A stretch of 64,000 nucleotides of DNA, from NCBI GenBank assembly GCA_041656295.1, contig JBBADV010000004.1, positions 158,104 through 222,103 of the forward strand, in the 5' to 3' direction. Below the pieces are notes generated by a model. It saw only the letters and a program-made list of their open reading frames with translations. It was not told the DNA's origin and did no database searches. Each line of letters opens with the position of its first letter. Position 1 is the first letter of the stretch. The position numbers were made by a program, and so were the translations under genes. This document shows, piece after piece, positions 8,306 to 16,359 of the stretch. The DNA comes from Kiritimatiellales bacterium (GTDB taxonomy: Bacteria; Verrucomicrobiota; Kiritimatiellia; Kiritimatiellales; Tichowtungiaceae).

Positions 8306-9340
8306 ATGAAAGCACTCGTAAAAATCGCCAAAGGCATCGGCAATATTGAACTGCGCGAGGTCGACGCACCGCGTCCACAGGACAATGAAGTATTAATCAA
8401 AATTGAAGCTTGCGGAATTTGCGGCACAGACATTCATGTGAAGCATGATAATTTTCCGTATTGGCCGCCGGTGATTCTCGGCCACGAATTTACCGGTACG
8501 GTGGTAGAAACCGGCAAAGACTGCCGCGTGTTTAAAACCGGCGACCGCGTCGTCGCCGAACCGCACACCAAAGCCTGCGGACACTGCTATTTATGCCGCA
8601 CCGGCAACATACAAATCTGTCCGGACAAACGCAGTCCCGGCTGGGGCATCGACGGCGGCATGACGGAATACATCTGCTATCCCGAAAAACTGTTGCACCG
8701 CATTCCGGAACACATGACATGGGATCAGGCAGTAATGATTGAACCGGTAGCTAACGTCGTAACAGATTTGCTGGAGCGCACGCGCGTGGACGCCGGCGAT
8801 CTGGTGGTTGTTCAAGGCCCCGGCGCTATCGGATTGCTCGCCGCTATGGTTGCACAAGCCGTCTGTGCGCGCGATGTCGTCATTCTTGGAACACCGGCGG
8901 ATGCCGGCACCCGTTTTAAAAAAGCGGCGGAACTTGGATTTAAACATCTGGTGAACATTGCTGAAACCGATCCGGTGGATTATGTGATGCAGCTTTCCGG
9001 CGGCAAAGGCGCCGATATCGTCGTCGAGTGCAGCGGCGCGCCGAGAGCGATCCCGCTGATCCCGGATCTGTTACGCAAGCAGGGACGGGTTTGCGTGATT
9101 GGTTTAACCGGCGGACGGCAGGTTGAGCTGGCGTGGGATAAATTCGCATTCAAGGCGCTGACGGTCGTCTTTAATATGTCCACATTTTATACATCGTGGG
9201 ATAAGTCGATTGATCTGGTTGCGTCGGGAAGAGTCCGCGCGGAAGAGCTGATCACACACAAGGTAAAACTGGCCGATTGGGAAGGCGCATTCGCTGCTGT
9301 GGAAAATCTTGAGGCGATCAAAGCAGTGCTGACTCCATGA
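8306..9340 (+). CDS. Zinc-dependent alcohol/polyol dehydrogenase (MDR family)
   Basis: 344 residues from ATG 8306 with an excellent AAAAGGAG site. The catalytic zinc site is CGICGTDIH plus GHEFTGTV. The structural zinc loop CGHCYLCRTGNIQIC shows the four-Cys spacing. The cofactor fold is GPGAIGLLAAMVA. Members of this subgroup (sorbitol, threonine and L-iditol dehydrogenase relatives) oxidise secondary alcohols with NAD. It sits between the M20 enzyme and a second Gfo/Idh/MocA gene, so a sugar- or polyol-derived substrate is likely. Length and motifs are intact. Confidence 0.9.
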   Translation: MKALVKIAKGIGNIELREVDAPRPQDNEVLIKIEACGICGTDIHVKHDNFPYWPPVILGHEFTGTVVETGKDCRVFKTGDRVVAEPHTKACGHCYLCRTGNIQICPDKRSPGWGIDGGMTEYICYPEKLLHRIPEHMTWDQAVMIEPVANVVTDLLERTRVDAGDLVVVQGPGAIGLLAAMVAQAVCARDVVILGTPADAGTRFKKAAELGFKHLVNIAETDPVDYVMQLSGGKGADIVVECSGAPRAIPLIPDLLRKQGRVCVIGLTGGRQVELAWDKFAFKALTVVFNMSTFYTSWDKSIDLVASGRVRAEELITHKVKLADWEGAFAAVENLEAIKAVLTP

Positions 9341-9360
9341 TATTATTGTGAGGAAATAAG

Positions 9361-10431
9361 ATGAAAAAAACAGTAGGGTTTGGAGTTGTCGGTGCCGGTT
9401 TAATTGCACCGTTTCATTTGAATGCGGTTAAAGATTCTGCTGGCGGAAAAGCCGTTGGTATTTTTGATATTGACCTTGATCGCGCCAGAAAAATTGCGGA
9501 GCAGTTCGGCATCAAGGCCTACCGTTCTCTGGTGGAAATGCTGGTAGATGATAAAATTCAGGTAGTTTGTGTGGCAACACCGAATCATCTACATCACGAT
9601 ATCGTTATTGCCGCTGCCGAAGCCGGAAAACATGTGTTAACGGAAAAACCGCCGGCAATGAGTCTGGCGGAAACTGACGAAATGATTGCCGCGTGTGAAA
9701 AGGCGGGAGTGAAATTCGGGTGTTTTGTTCAGTGCCGGATTCGCAAAGCGATCAAAGCGATGAAATTCGCGGTGGAAAAGGAACGGTTCGGCAAACTGTT
9801 ACGTGCTGATGCCTATATGAAATGGTACCGGCCGCCGGAATATTACACCGCTTCCGGCTGGCGCGGAAAACAGGAATCCGGCAGTGGTGTCACTGTGGCG
9901 CAGGGTTTTCATTATATCGATTTGTTACAACATCTCGCCGGTCCGGCAATTCAACTGGAAGCGAAAATGAACAATCTGAATCATCCTGATATTTCTCTTG
10001 AAGATGATGCGATTGCTTTTGTGAATTATGCCAATGGTGCACAGGGCGTTATTCAACTTTCTACTGCACTGTGGCCGGGGACAGATATCCGGATTGAACT
10101 GAATGGCACAGATGGCACTGCCATCATGTCCGGCGAAGTAATGCAATGCTGGAAGTTTAAAGAGGAACAGCCGGAAGATGTCGATATTCGCAAAATCGGG
10201 AATGCCGCTCAGGCGACTGGAGCCGGCGGTGCGGCTGATTTCGGGCATGTCGATCACACCGTGGTGGTTCAGGATATGATTAATTGTATCGATACCGCCA
10301 AAGATGTAGTCATTCCGGTAAAATCAGTGCGCCCGACTCTGGAAATTGTTTTAGCGATGTATCAGTCCGCTTACCGGAAAGCGTCAGTGCAGTGGCCGAT
10401 TTTTGATGATCCAGAGGTTTGGAAAAATTAA
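9361..10431 (+). CDS. Gfo/Idh/MocA family NAD(P)-dependent oxidoreductase (second copy)
   Basis: 356 residues; ATG with GAGGAAATAAG just upstream. A canonical Rossmann motif (GVVGAGLIAPFHLNAV), the E-K-P motif (VLTEKPPAMS) and a substrate-side segment ending in GVTVAQGFHYIDLLQHLAG with the family His. It is only distantly similar to the first operon copy at 3701, so the two probably act on different intermediates rather than being a recent duplication. It is the last gene of the plus-strand operon; the next gene converges on it with only three bases between the stops. Confidence 0.88.
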   Translation: MKKTVGFGVVGAGLIAPFHLNAVKDSAGGKAVGIFDIDLDRARKIAEQFGIKAYRSLVEMLVDDKIQVVCVATPNHLHHDIVIAAAEAGKHVLTEKPPAMSLAETDEMIAACEKAGVKFGCFVQCRIRKAIKAMKFAVEKERFGKLLRADAYMKWYRPPEYYTASGWRGKQESGSGVTVAQGFHYIDLLQHLAGPAIQLEAKMNNLNHPDISLEDDAIAFVNYANGAQGVIQLSTALWPGTDIRIELNGTDGTAIMSGEVMQCWKFKEEQPEDVDIRKIGNAAQATGAGGAADFGHVDHTVVVQDMINCIDTAKDVVIPVKSVRPTLEIVLAMYQSAYRKASVQWPIFDDPEVWKN

Positions 10432-10434
10432 CGG

Positions 10435-11460
10435 CTAAAATTTTCCATTGCGGACCTCAAACTTAGTGGGCTTTCCGAGCGTCTCGCCGCCGTTTTTCAG
10501 CCAGTCAGCGATCCATGGAATCATTTGTTCTGAGGTCAGAGAGGGTTTCCCGAAATGATCAAACGCCTTCTGTGAATTATTCAACCAAGCTGTATCTTGT
10601 TCTACGCCGGTAAATATCGGATTGACATCAAAAAGTTTCCCAAATGTAATAGCGGTTTCCCTGATGGAGAGTATTTCTTCGCCGGTGATATTTAAAATAT
10701 CTGCCGGGCTTTTTGCTAGATTGATTGATGCAATAATATATGAAAGTGCATCGCCTTGCCAGATGCAGTTAAAGCGATTCATGCTGATATCAATTGGCTG
10801 GCGATGAAGAACTTTCTGGGCAATATCGACTAACACGCCGTAACGCATTTCTACTGAATAAGTTAACCGGATAAGTATAGTTCGTAATCCTGATTTTTCC
10901 GATGCATCGCAGAACGCTTTTTCTCTGCCCCGGCAGGACTCAGCATAGCCGCTTTCTGATGCAGTCTCTCCATCTTCGGTTGATCCGGCCGAAGTCACCG
11001 GCACAAATGAATAAACACAGCCAGTGGATAGTGCAGCAATTCTGGAATTTTTAAATCGCTGCGTCACCAGTCCCGGCATTTCAACATTCATTTTATGTAG
11101 CAGTTCCGGTTTATCACTGGCGCCGAATTTTACTCCTGCCATAAACCAGAGATTTTCAGCATCTGGTAATTTTTCCAGTTGTACTGTATCGCTTAGATCG
11201 CAGGTAATTGTTTGTATTCCGTTTTTCTTAAACCAGCGTTTTGAGTCAGGGGAAGAAAACCGGGACACAGCAATCACCCGATTTGATTTTCCCGCTTGTT
11301 CAAAACAGCGCTTCAGCATCAAACAGAGGTGCGGCCCCATTTTTCCAGAGGCACCCAGAACAAGAACGTCATCATCTAAATTTCCGGCGGTATCAAGCGC
11401 ACATATACCCGGGCGGGAAATAAAACTATCCAGTGTATTTTTTGTAAAAGGAGTATTCAT
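10435..11460 (-). CDS. NAD-dependent epimerase/dehydratase (extended SDR-like)
   Basis: 341 residues from ATG 11460; an upstream in-frame TTG at 11478 is possible. The nucleotide-binding motif DVLVLGASGKMGPHLCLML lies near residue 38. An extended-SDR Ser/Tyr region follows: LSTGCVYSFVP around residue 145, then an S-x-Y-x-x-S-C-R-x-R-E-K variant (ESGYAESCRGREKAF). The tail PADILNITGEEILSIRE fits sugar-nucleotide or sugar-acid epimerase relatives. It is convergent with the catabolic operon, so it is transcribed separately, but is probably part of the same locus. Substrate unknown. Confidence 0.8.
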   Translation of the reverse strand: MNTPFTKNTLDSFISRPGICALDTAGNLDDDVLVLGASGKMGPHLCLMLKRCFEQAGKSNRVIAVSRFSSPDSKRWFKKNGIQTITCDLSDTVQLEKLPDAENLWFMAGVKFGASDKPELLHKMNVEMPGLVTQRFKNSRIAALSTGCVYSFVPVTSAGSTEDGETASESGYAESCRGREKAFCDASEKSGLRTILIRLTYSVEMRYGVLVDIAQKVLHRQPIDISMNRFNCIWQGDALSYIIASINLAKSPADILNITGEEILSIRETAITFGKLFDVNPIFTGVEQDTAWLNNSQKAFDHFGKPSLTSEQMIPWIADWLKNGGETLGKPTKFEVRNGKF

Positions 11461-11536
11461 AATCCACGTATCAATCAATAAGTAACTTAATAGTTACGGC
11501 GCGGATTAACTGCAACACAAATTTTTGATTATTTTT

Positions 11537-11900
11537 CGTTTTGCATATAGCCGCGTGTCTGAAAAAATTATTTGCGACCTGATAAAACCACCGAGTGTAA
11601 GTCCCGAGGGTGCCCCGGGGACTGATTTAACCGATGAAATCCGCGTGGCGGAATATCTGCAATCAATGATGATGCCTTGGTGAAATTGATGGATACGCAA
11701 CTGGGGCATCCTCCTGATTGCGTCGTTTAAACTACGCGCCGGCGAATTGCATTTGCACTGCCATCTAGTGCCGGTATAACCGTTCCGTCGTTTGCCGCTG
11801 AATTACGTGACGGCTACATCTACGGATATGGTGCGTGCGACACAAAACACCTCACCATCGTAATCGCGACGTTGCTGACATCAATCGCTTTAGGTGAACG
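11537..11900 (+). pseudogene. Frameshifted M20 peptidase remnant
   Basis: Two frames together spell the N-terminal part of an M20 enzyme. From 11537: IICDLIKPPSVSPEGAPGTD and DEIRVAEYLQSMM, then a TGA at 11681. The same frame resumes with ELHLHCHLVPV near 11744 (the H-x-D strand, with the His-Val-Asp region damaged). From 11782, in another frame: VPSFAAELRDGYIYGYGACD and TKHLTIVIATLLTSIALGE, matching the G-R-G-A-C-D-x-K-G zinc motif. Stops, a frameshift and loss of everything beyond about residue 130 make it a pseudogene. It is not a simple copy of the intact M20 gene at 7093, though the two share the motif order. Confidence 0.7.
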
Positions 11901-12394
11901 CACTTCATCCGGTACCGGTTATCAATTCCATAAGCGCCGGCAACGACACGGCATTCCCGTCCGGGTTCATCCTGCGCTGCTGCAAATTGCCGGACTGTTT
12001 CAATTTGCTGAATCAGTTCCGGATTAAAGTTGCGGATATTAGCCATTTCGAATTCATCAATATAATGCTCCAGCCTGGCCGCGTGATCTGTTTCTTTTAA
12101 TTTATCCGTTAACACCCGGGTTAATCCGGCATAATCGACCTGTTCGAGAATTTGAAATGTTTTCAGAAAACGACCAAGTCGATGGGTTGAAACAAACAAC
12201 CGCTGTTGTCCTGAGCGCGCAAGCAGAGAATAAAACCGGGCTCGTTTTTCTTCTGTGTCTGCGACGGCGTCAGCAATATTTTGTTTTGCCTTAACAACAA
12301 TTTTTTTTACGCGCCGGTTTTTTACAATCCAGCCTGCGCCGCCCGCAGCCCCGGCGATACCGGCGCAAATACCGGCACATAGTTTTGCATTCAT
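11852..12394 (-). CDS. Hypothetical protein with N-terminal hydrophobic segment
   Basis: 180 residues, ATG 12394 with AAGGAG ten bases upstream. Residues 1-23 (MNAKLCAGICAGIAGAAGGA and following) form a short glycine/alanine-rich membrane or signal segment. A basic then helical, charged region follows, with predicted alpha-helices through about residue 140 (IEDSV-like acidic/basic heptads). I recognise no family. The last 25 or so residues are read from DNA that on the other strand is the decayed M20 gene. The native C-terminus has therefore probably been lost and replaced by read-through of foreign sequence. It is co-transcribed with the 46-residue gene upstream. Confidence 0.55.
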   Translation of the reverse strand: MNAKLCAGICAGIAGAAGGAGWIVKNRRVKKIVVKAKQNIADAVADTEEKRARFYSLLARSGQQRLFVSTHRLGRFLKTFQILEQVDYAGLTRVLTDKLKETDHAARLEHYIDEFEMANIRNFNPELIQQIETVRQFAAAQDEPGRECRVVAGAYGIDNRYRMKCVHLKRLMSATSRLRW

Positions 12395-12405
12395 CCCGTT
12401 TCTCC

Positions 12406-12546
12406 TTATCTTAATTTTCCCGACCGCGACTTCTTCATCCGCACTCCGTTAAACGGCTCTTTTTTACGCATGTGCCGCAGCTCTTTTTTCTCGATGGCAA
12501 TAAGCTCCAGAATCGGCAGTGGAAAATTTTTCAGGTGTGCCGGCAT
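12406..12546 (-). CDS. Small hypothetical basic protein (46 residues)
   Basis: ATG 12546 has a very good ribosome site (CAGGAGAAG, 6-8 bases upstream). The product MPAHLKNFPLPILELIAIEK continues with about 26 mostly Lys/Arg-rich residues and stops at 12406, eleven bases before the next gene's ATG and overlapping its ribosome site region. The tight arrangement suggests translational coupling with the 180-residue gene. No family is recognised; good translation signals and operon position support it being real. Confidence 0.5.
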   Translation of the reverse strand: MPAHLKNFPLPILELIAIEKKELRHMRKKEPFNGVRMKKSRSGKLR

Positions 12547-12649
12547 ATATCTTCTCCTGTTTGAGTTGTTTTTTGGACGGCAGTATATGCAGAGATGAAT
12601 GACACAGCGTGTCACTGGAAAAACTTTTTCAAATAATTTCGCGAACCGG

Positions 12650-12760
12650 AAAAAGGTGAAAATCCTGTCGATCCTGTAAGTCCTGTCAAAAAACGGTATC
12701 CGTTTATCTCTGTGATACTCGCAAGGATGAGACATTGAGATTTGACTTTTAACTTTTTCC
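12650..12760. repeat. Phrase repeats upstream of ftsK
   Basis: The spacer before ftsK holds AATCCTGTCGATCCTGTAAG and following CCTGTC units, then TCTCTGTGATAC, then GACTTTTAACTTTTT. The same kinds of low-complexity phrase recur at 22672, 63520 and 51545. No hairpin terminator or recognisable RNA is seen in this spacer; the ftsK promoter must lie here. Confidence 0.5.
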
Positions 12761-12808
12761 TTCAAATTTCAGGTTTTATTTTCCTCTTCTCTTCTTATAA
12801 TCACGCAA

Positions 12809-15196
12809 ATGGCAAAAAAACGTTCTAAAGAAGATGACGTGCCGGTACGCTCGCCGCGTCGCGAGATGATCGGAGTGATTCTGCTGGCGCTGTGTTTGAT
12901 GAGTTTTCTCAGTGTATTTTCGTTTAATCCGAATGACATCAGCCTGCTGTGCAGCCCGCCGGCGTCGCCGCCGCATAATCTGATCGGCCCGTTCGGCGCA
13001 TGGTTTGCCTATTTCGGACTGCTGCTGTTCGGCGCCGGTGGCTGGCTGGTTCCGTTTATTTTATTAACCGGCGGGCTGCTGATGACGTTCCGTTCGTACG
13101 AACGCATCTGGCCGGTCTGGACATGGCTGTTTATCAGCTTAACGGCGCTCGCCGGCTTTTTTGAATATCAGCCGGCGCTTTGGAGCGGACTGGTTGCGCG
13201 GTATAATCTCGGCACACCCGGCGGACTGATTGGAAATCTGCTGGCTGTGCGCACGCTCGGATTGTTAATCGGCCGCACCGGCGCCGGTGTCGTTTTTACA
13301 GCAATCATTATTCTGGCGCTGCTGCAGCTCACCGGTATGCACCCCTTCACACCGTTTGTTTTTGTCTGGAAACAAATCCGCGGCGTGCTGCGCCGGAACG
13401 GGCGGGATAACGACGAGGTTTTAACGACTGGGAAAAAACCGGTGAAACAGCGGCGTGAAAAAATTAAAACAATACCGGCAGAAGAACTTTTTATACCGGC
13501 GCCGGAACCTGAGCCTGTACCGGCAAAGCCGAAAAAACCGTTACGCGACGTATTAAAGCCGGTAGCGGTGCCGCAAGAGAAATCAAGCGACGAGGCCGGC
13601 GGCGCGAGTGTTAATATCGCGTCGGGCGCTGATCAGTCCGGCTATCAGCTGCCGCCGGTCAGTCTGCTTGACGAACTGCTGCCGCTGGATCAGCGTACCG
13701 CACAGGAAAATACGATCGAAAAAGCAGCAATTCTGCAACGGACGCTGGAACAGTTTAGTGTAGAAGGCGCGGTGACGCATGTTGAAACCGGTCCAACGGT
13801 AACGTCGTATGAAATTACCCCGGCGGAAGGCGTACGCGTTGAAAAAATTTCATCGCTCGAACGCAATATCGCACTTGCTCTGAAAGCGCAGAGCATCCGT
13901 ATTCAGGCGCCGATTCCCGGTAAAGGCGCGGTAGGAATTGAGGTGCCCAATGCAAAAGGTTCCGCAGTATATTTGCGCGAACTGGCAGAAAGTCCGGCGT
14001 TTCATAACCCGGATATCACGCTGCCGCTGGCACTCGGCAAAGACGTCAGCGGGAAGATGGTGGTCGGCGATCTGGCGAGTATGCCGCACATGCTGATTGC
14101 CGGGGCGACCGGCGCCGGAAAAACGGTGTGTATGAACTCGCTGCTCACCGGACTGCTGCTGTCGTGCACACCGGAACAGATGCGGCTGATTCTGGTCGAC
14201 CCGAAAACATTTGAATTTCAGGCGTATGAAAATCTGAAACATCTCGTGGTGCCGATCATCACCGACGCAAAGAAAGTCACGCTCGGTCTGCGCTGGGCAA
14301 TTAAGGAGATGGAAAAACGGTATGCCCTGTTTAAAAAGCTGAAAGTGCGCGACATTAAGGGATTTAACAACCGCGCGATCGAGCAGCAGGCGGATCTGTT
14401 CGGTGAAACCGCACTGGAAAACAGAGCGCCGGCAGAAAAAGAGAATATTCCGGCAAAACTGCCGTATATCGTCATCGTGATTGATGAGCTGGCGGAACTG
14501 ATGGGCGTTGCACAGCAGGAAATCGAGCCTTGTATCGTGCGCCTCGCGCAGCTTTCACGCGCGGCCGGAATTCATATGATTCTCGCCACGCAGCGTCCGT
14601 CGGTAAACGTTATTACCGGAACCATTAAAGCGAATATTCCGGGACGGATCGCATTCCGGGTTAACCAGGGGAACGACAGCCGCACGATTCTGGATACTGT
14701 CGGCGCCGAAAAACTGCTTGGCAAAGGCGATATGCTTTTCCTGCCGCCGGGTAAGCCGAAACCGGTGCGTTTACAGGGAACGTGGACGAGCGACGCCGAA
14801 CTGCACCGCGTCACCGATTTCATCCGCCAGCAGGGCACGCCGGAATTCATCACCGAAATTACGCAGAAGATGGAAGACAGCAAGGCGGAACTGCCGGCAA
14901 TGGATGCGGACGACGGGATGCTTGAGGCCGCAATCGAAGTGCTGCGCCAAACCAAACGCGCGACGACTTCGTCGCTGCAGCGCCGCCTGAAAATCGGTTA
15001 CAACCGCGCCGCCAACCTCATGGAAGTGCTCGAACAAAAAGGAATTATCGGGCCGCCGACGGAAACCGGACCGCGCGATATTCTGGTTGATCTCGACGGT
15101 GAAATTCCGGACAATGAGGGTGCAGTGCCGCCGGTGGAGGGTGATGCCGGCGGTGAACCGGCGGAAGCAGCGGAGGTAGATCCGCAGGAGGAATAA
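12809..15196 (+). CDS. ftsK: DNA translocase FtsK/SpoIIIE
   Basis: 795 residues. It pumps DNA at the division septum and helps resolve chromosome dimers. Residues 20-180 contain four membrane segments (for example MIGVILLALCLMSFLSVFSF, then FAYFGLLLFGAGGWLVPFIL). A charged, Pro/Glu-rich linker runs to about residue 270. The motor domain has Walker A GATGAGKT (about 431-438), Walker B YIVIVIDELAEL and the typical TQRPSVNVITG. The C-terminal gamma winged helix (TTSSLQRRLKIGYNRAANLM) recognises polar DNA motifs. The linker is short compared with E. coli. It is first of a tight three-gene unit with the RodZ-like gene and pgsA. Confidence 0.97.
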   Translation: MAKKRSKEDDVPVRSPRREMIGVILLALCLMSFLSVFSFNPNDISLLCSPPASPPHNLIGPFGAWFAYFGLLLFGAGGWLVPFILLTGGLLMTFRSYERIWPVWTWLFISLTALAGFFEYQPALWSGLVARYNLGTPGGLIGNLLAVRTLGLLIGRTGAGVVFTAIIILALLQLTGMHPFTPFVFVWKQIRGVLRRNGRDNDEVLTTGKKPVKQRREKIKTIPAEELFIPAPEPEPVPAKPKKPLRDVLKPVAVPQEKSSDEAGGASVNIASGADQSGYQLPPVSLLDELLPLDQRTAQENTIEKAAILQRTLEQFSVEGAVTHVETGPTVTSYEITPAEGVRVEKISSLERNIALALKAQSIRIQAPIPGKGAVGIEVPNAKGSAVYLRELAESPAFHNPDITLPLALGKDVSGKMVVGDLASMPHMLIAGATGAGKTVCMNSLLTGLLLSCTPEQMRLILVDPKTFEFQAYENLKHLVVPIITDAKKVTLGLRWAIKEMEKRYALFKKLKVRDIKGFNNRAIEQQADLFGETALENRAPAEKENIPAKLPYIVIVIDELAELMGVAQQEIEPCIVRLAQLSRAAGIHMILATQRPSVNVITGTIKANIPGRIAFRVNQGNDSRTILDTVGAEKLLGKGDMLFLPPGKPKPVRLQGTWTSDAELHRVTDFIRQQGTPEFITEITQKMEDSKAELPAMDADDGMLEAAIEVLRQTKRATTSSLQRRLKIGYNRAANLMEVLEQKGIIGPPTETGPRDILVDLDGEIPDNEGAVPPVEGDAGGEPAEAAEVDPQEE

Positions 15197-15198
15197 CC

Positions 15199-15693
15199 AT
15201 GGCAAGCATCGGAGAGACGTTTAAGGCTGCGCGCATCGCCAAAGGGGTCAGCGAATCTGAAGCCGGCGCCGCGACGAAAATTCTGACGAAAATGATTGTT
15301 TCGATAGAAGCTGACGATTTTTCCGGTATTGCTGCGCCGATGTATGCGCGCGGCTTTATCCGCATATACGCCAAATATCTTGAAATTGACCCTGACCCGC
15401 TGCTGGCGGAATATAATGAAAAATTTATCCATGAAACCGGCGGTGCACCGGAACCGTATGATGATGAAGAAAAAAAATATTCATCGCTGCCGTTCGACCC
15501 GCGCATCGTCGCCGGCGCAATCGCCGGCATTATTGTTCTGATCGTGCTCATTGCCAGCATTACCAACTGCATCCGCCGCCGCGCACCGGAAAAAACCGCC
15601 GCCGCGCACCAGACGAAAAACGCCAGGGTCCTGCTCAACGAGCCCCTGCCCGATCTTTACCTCATCGACCGTGAAACCATTGAACAGAAATAA
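15199..15693 (+). CDS. RodZ-like helix-turn-helix membrane protein
   Basis: 164 residues, starting two bases after ftsK with a strong GGAGGAA site. An N-terminal HTH_25/RodZ-type domain (IGETFKAARIAKGVSESEAG through MYARGFIRIYAKYLEIDPDP) is followed by a charged linker and one membrane helix (IVAGAIAGIIVLIVLIASI, about residues 100-120), then a short basic periplasmic tail. RodZ links MreB to the cell wall, but the large periplasmic domain of E. coli RodZ is absent, so this is a short relative of uncertain role. Operon position between ftsK and pgsA is common for this family. Confidence 0.75.
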   Translation: MASIGETFKAARIAKGVSESEAGAATKILTKMIVSIEADDFSGIAAPMYARGFIRIYAKYLEIDPDPLLAEYNEKFIHETGGAPEPYDDEEKKYSSLPFDPRIVAGAIAGIIVLIVLIASITNCIRRRAPEKTAAAHQTKNARVLLNEPLPDLYLIDRETIEQK

Positions 15694-15694
15694 T

Positions 15695-16288
15695 ATGGAA
15701 AAAAACAATCAATCGGCAATCGACAATCGCCAATCGGCAATTATCAATCCCCCCAACATCCTCACTCTCAGCCGTTTCGTGTTCGCGATCCTGTTCATGG
15801 TTTGTTTGAGTGTTCCATTTTCCGGCGCAACGATTATCGCATTAATTTTATTTGCCGTCGCCGCACTCACCGACGCACTTGACGGATATCTTGCGCGCAA
15901 AATTTACGGCTGCACCGATTTCGGGAAGCTGATGGATCCGCTTGCCGACAAAGTGCTCACCGCCGCCGCATTCATCGGCTTCGCCGGACTTAGACTGATG
16001 CCCGCATGGATGGTCACACTGATTATTTCACGCGAAATGATGGTTACCGGCCTGCGCCTGCTTGCCGCCGAAAAAGGTGTTGTGCTCGCCGCCGGCGCGT
16101 GGGGCAAGCATAAAACCGTCTGGCAGATGGTCTATATCATCGCTGTTCTGATAGCCCGGCCATTCGGCGTTTTGACACAAAAAACATGCTGCACCGCAAA
16201 CTGGACTTTCGCCTTCGCCGTCACGGGCATCACCCTCTGGAGCGGCATTGTTTATTTCCGCGAAAATTTTTCTTTATTGAAAAAGTAA
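15695..16288 (+). CDS. pgsA: CDP-diacylglycerol--glycerol-3-phosphate 3-phosphatidyltransferase
   Basis: 197 residues from ATG 15695, one base after the previous stop. The CDP-alcohol phosphotransferase signature is complete: DALDGYLARKIYGCTDFG followed by KLMDPLADK (D-x2-D-G-x2-A-R-x8-G-x3-D-x3-D). Several membrane helices surround it. The enzyme makes phosphatidylglycerol phosphate in the inner membrane. The first 17 residues (MEKNNQSAIDNRQSAII) are encoded by a phrase repeat that begins right after the start codon; true family similarity begins at NPPNILTLSRF. Confidence 0.93.
   Translation: MEKNNQSAIDNRQSAIINPPNILTLSRFVFAILFMVCLSVPFSGATIIALILFAVAALTDALDGYLARKIYGCTDFGKLMDPLADKVLTAAAFIGFAGLRLMPAWMVTLIISREMMVTGLRLLAAEKGVVLAAGAWGKHKTVWQMVYIIAVLIARPFGVLTQKTCCTANWTFAFAVTGITLWSGIVYFRENFSLLKK
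15707..15749. repeat. CAATCGGCAATCG-type phrase repeat in the pgsA N-terminus
   Basis: Five or so imperfect copies of a 7-8 base unit (CAATCGG, CAATCGA, CAATCGC, CAATTAT). It is translated in frame as QSAIDNRQSAII. It belongs to the same family as 18075-18110 and, inverted, 41830-41856 and 63437-63470. Confidence 0.8.
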
Positions 16289-16308
16289 ACGCGCCGCCCC
16301 CGGCGTGT
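16289..16308 (+). terminator. Hairpin just after pgsA
   Basis: ACGCGCCG, loop CCCC, CGGCGTGT directly behind the pgsA stop: an 8-base GC-rich stem with one wobble. It lacks a T-run, so termination is possible but not shown. Confidence 0.35.
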
Positions 16309-16359
16309 TATGAATAAACAGGAATATTTTCAGAGCAGTTTAGTTTTTCAGGAATTTGT

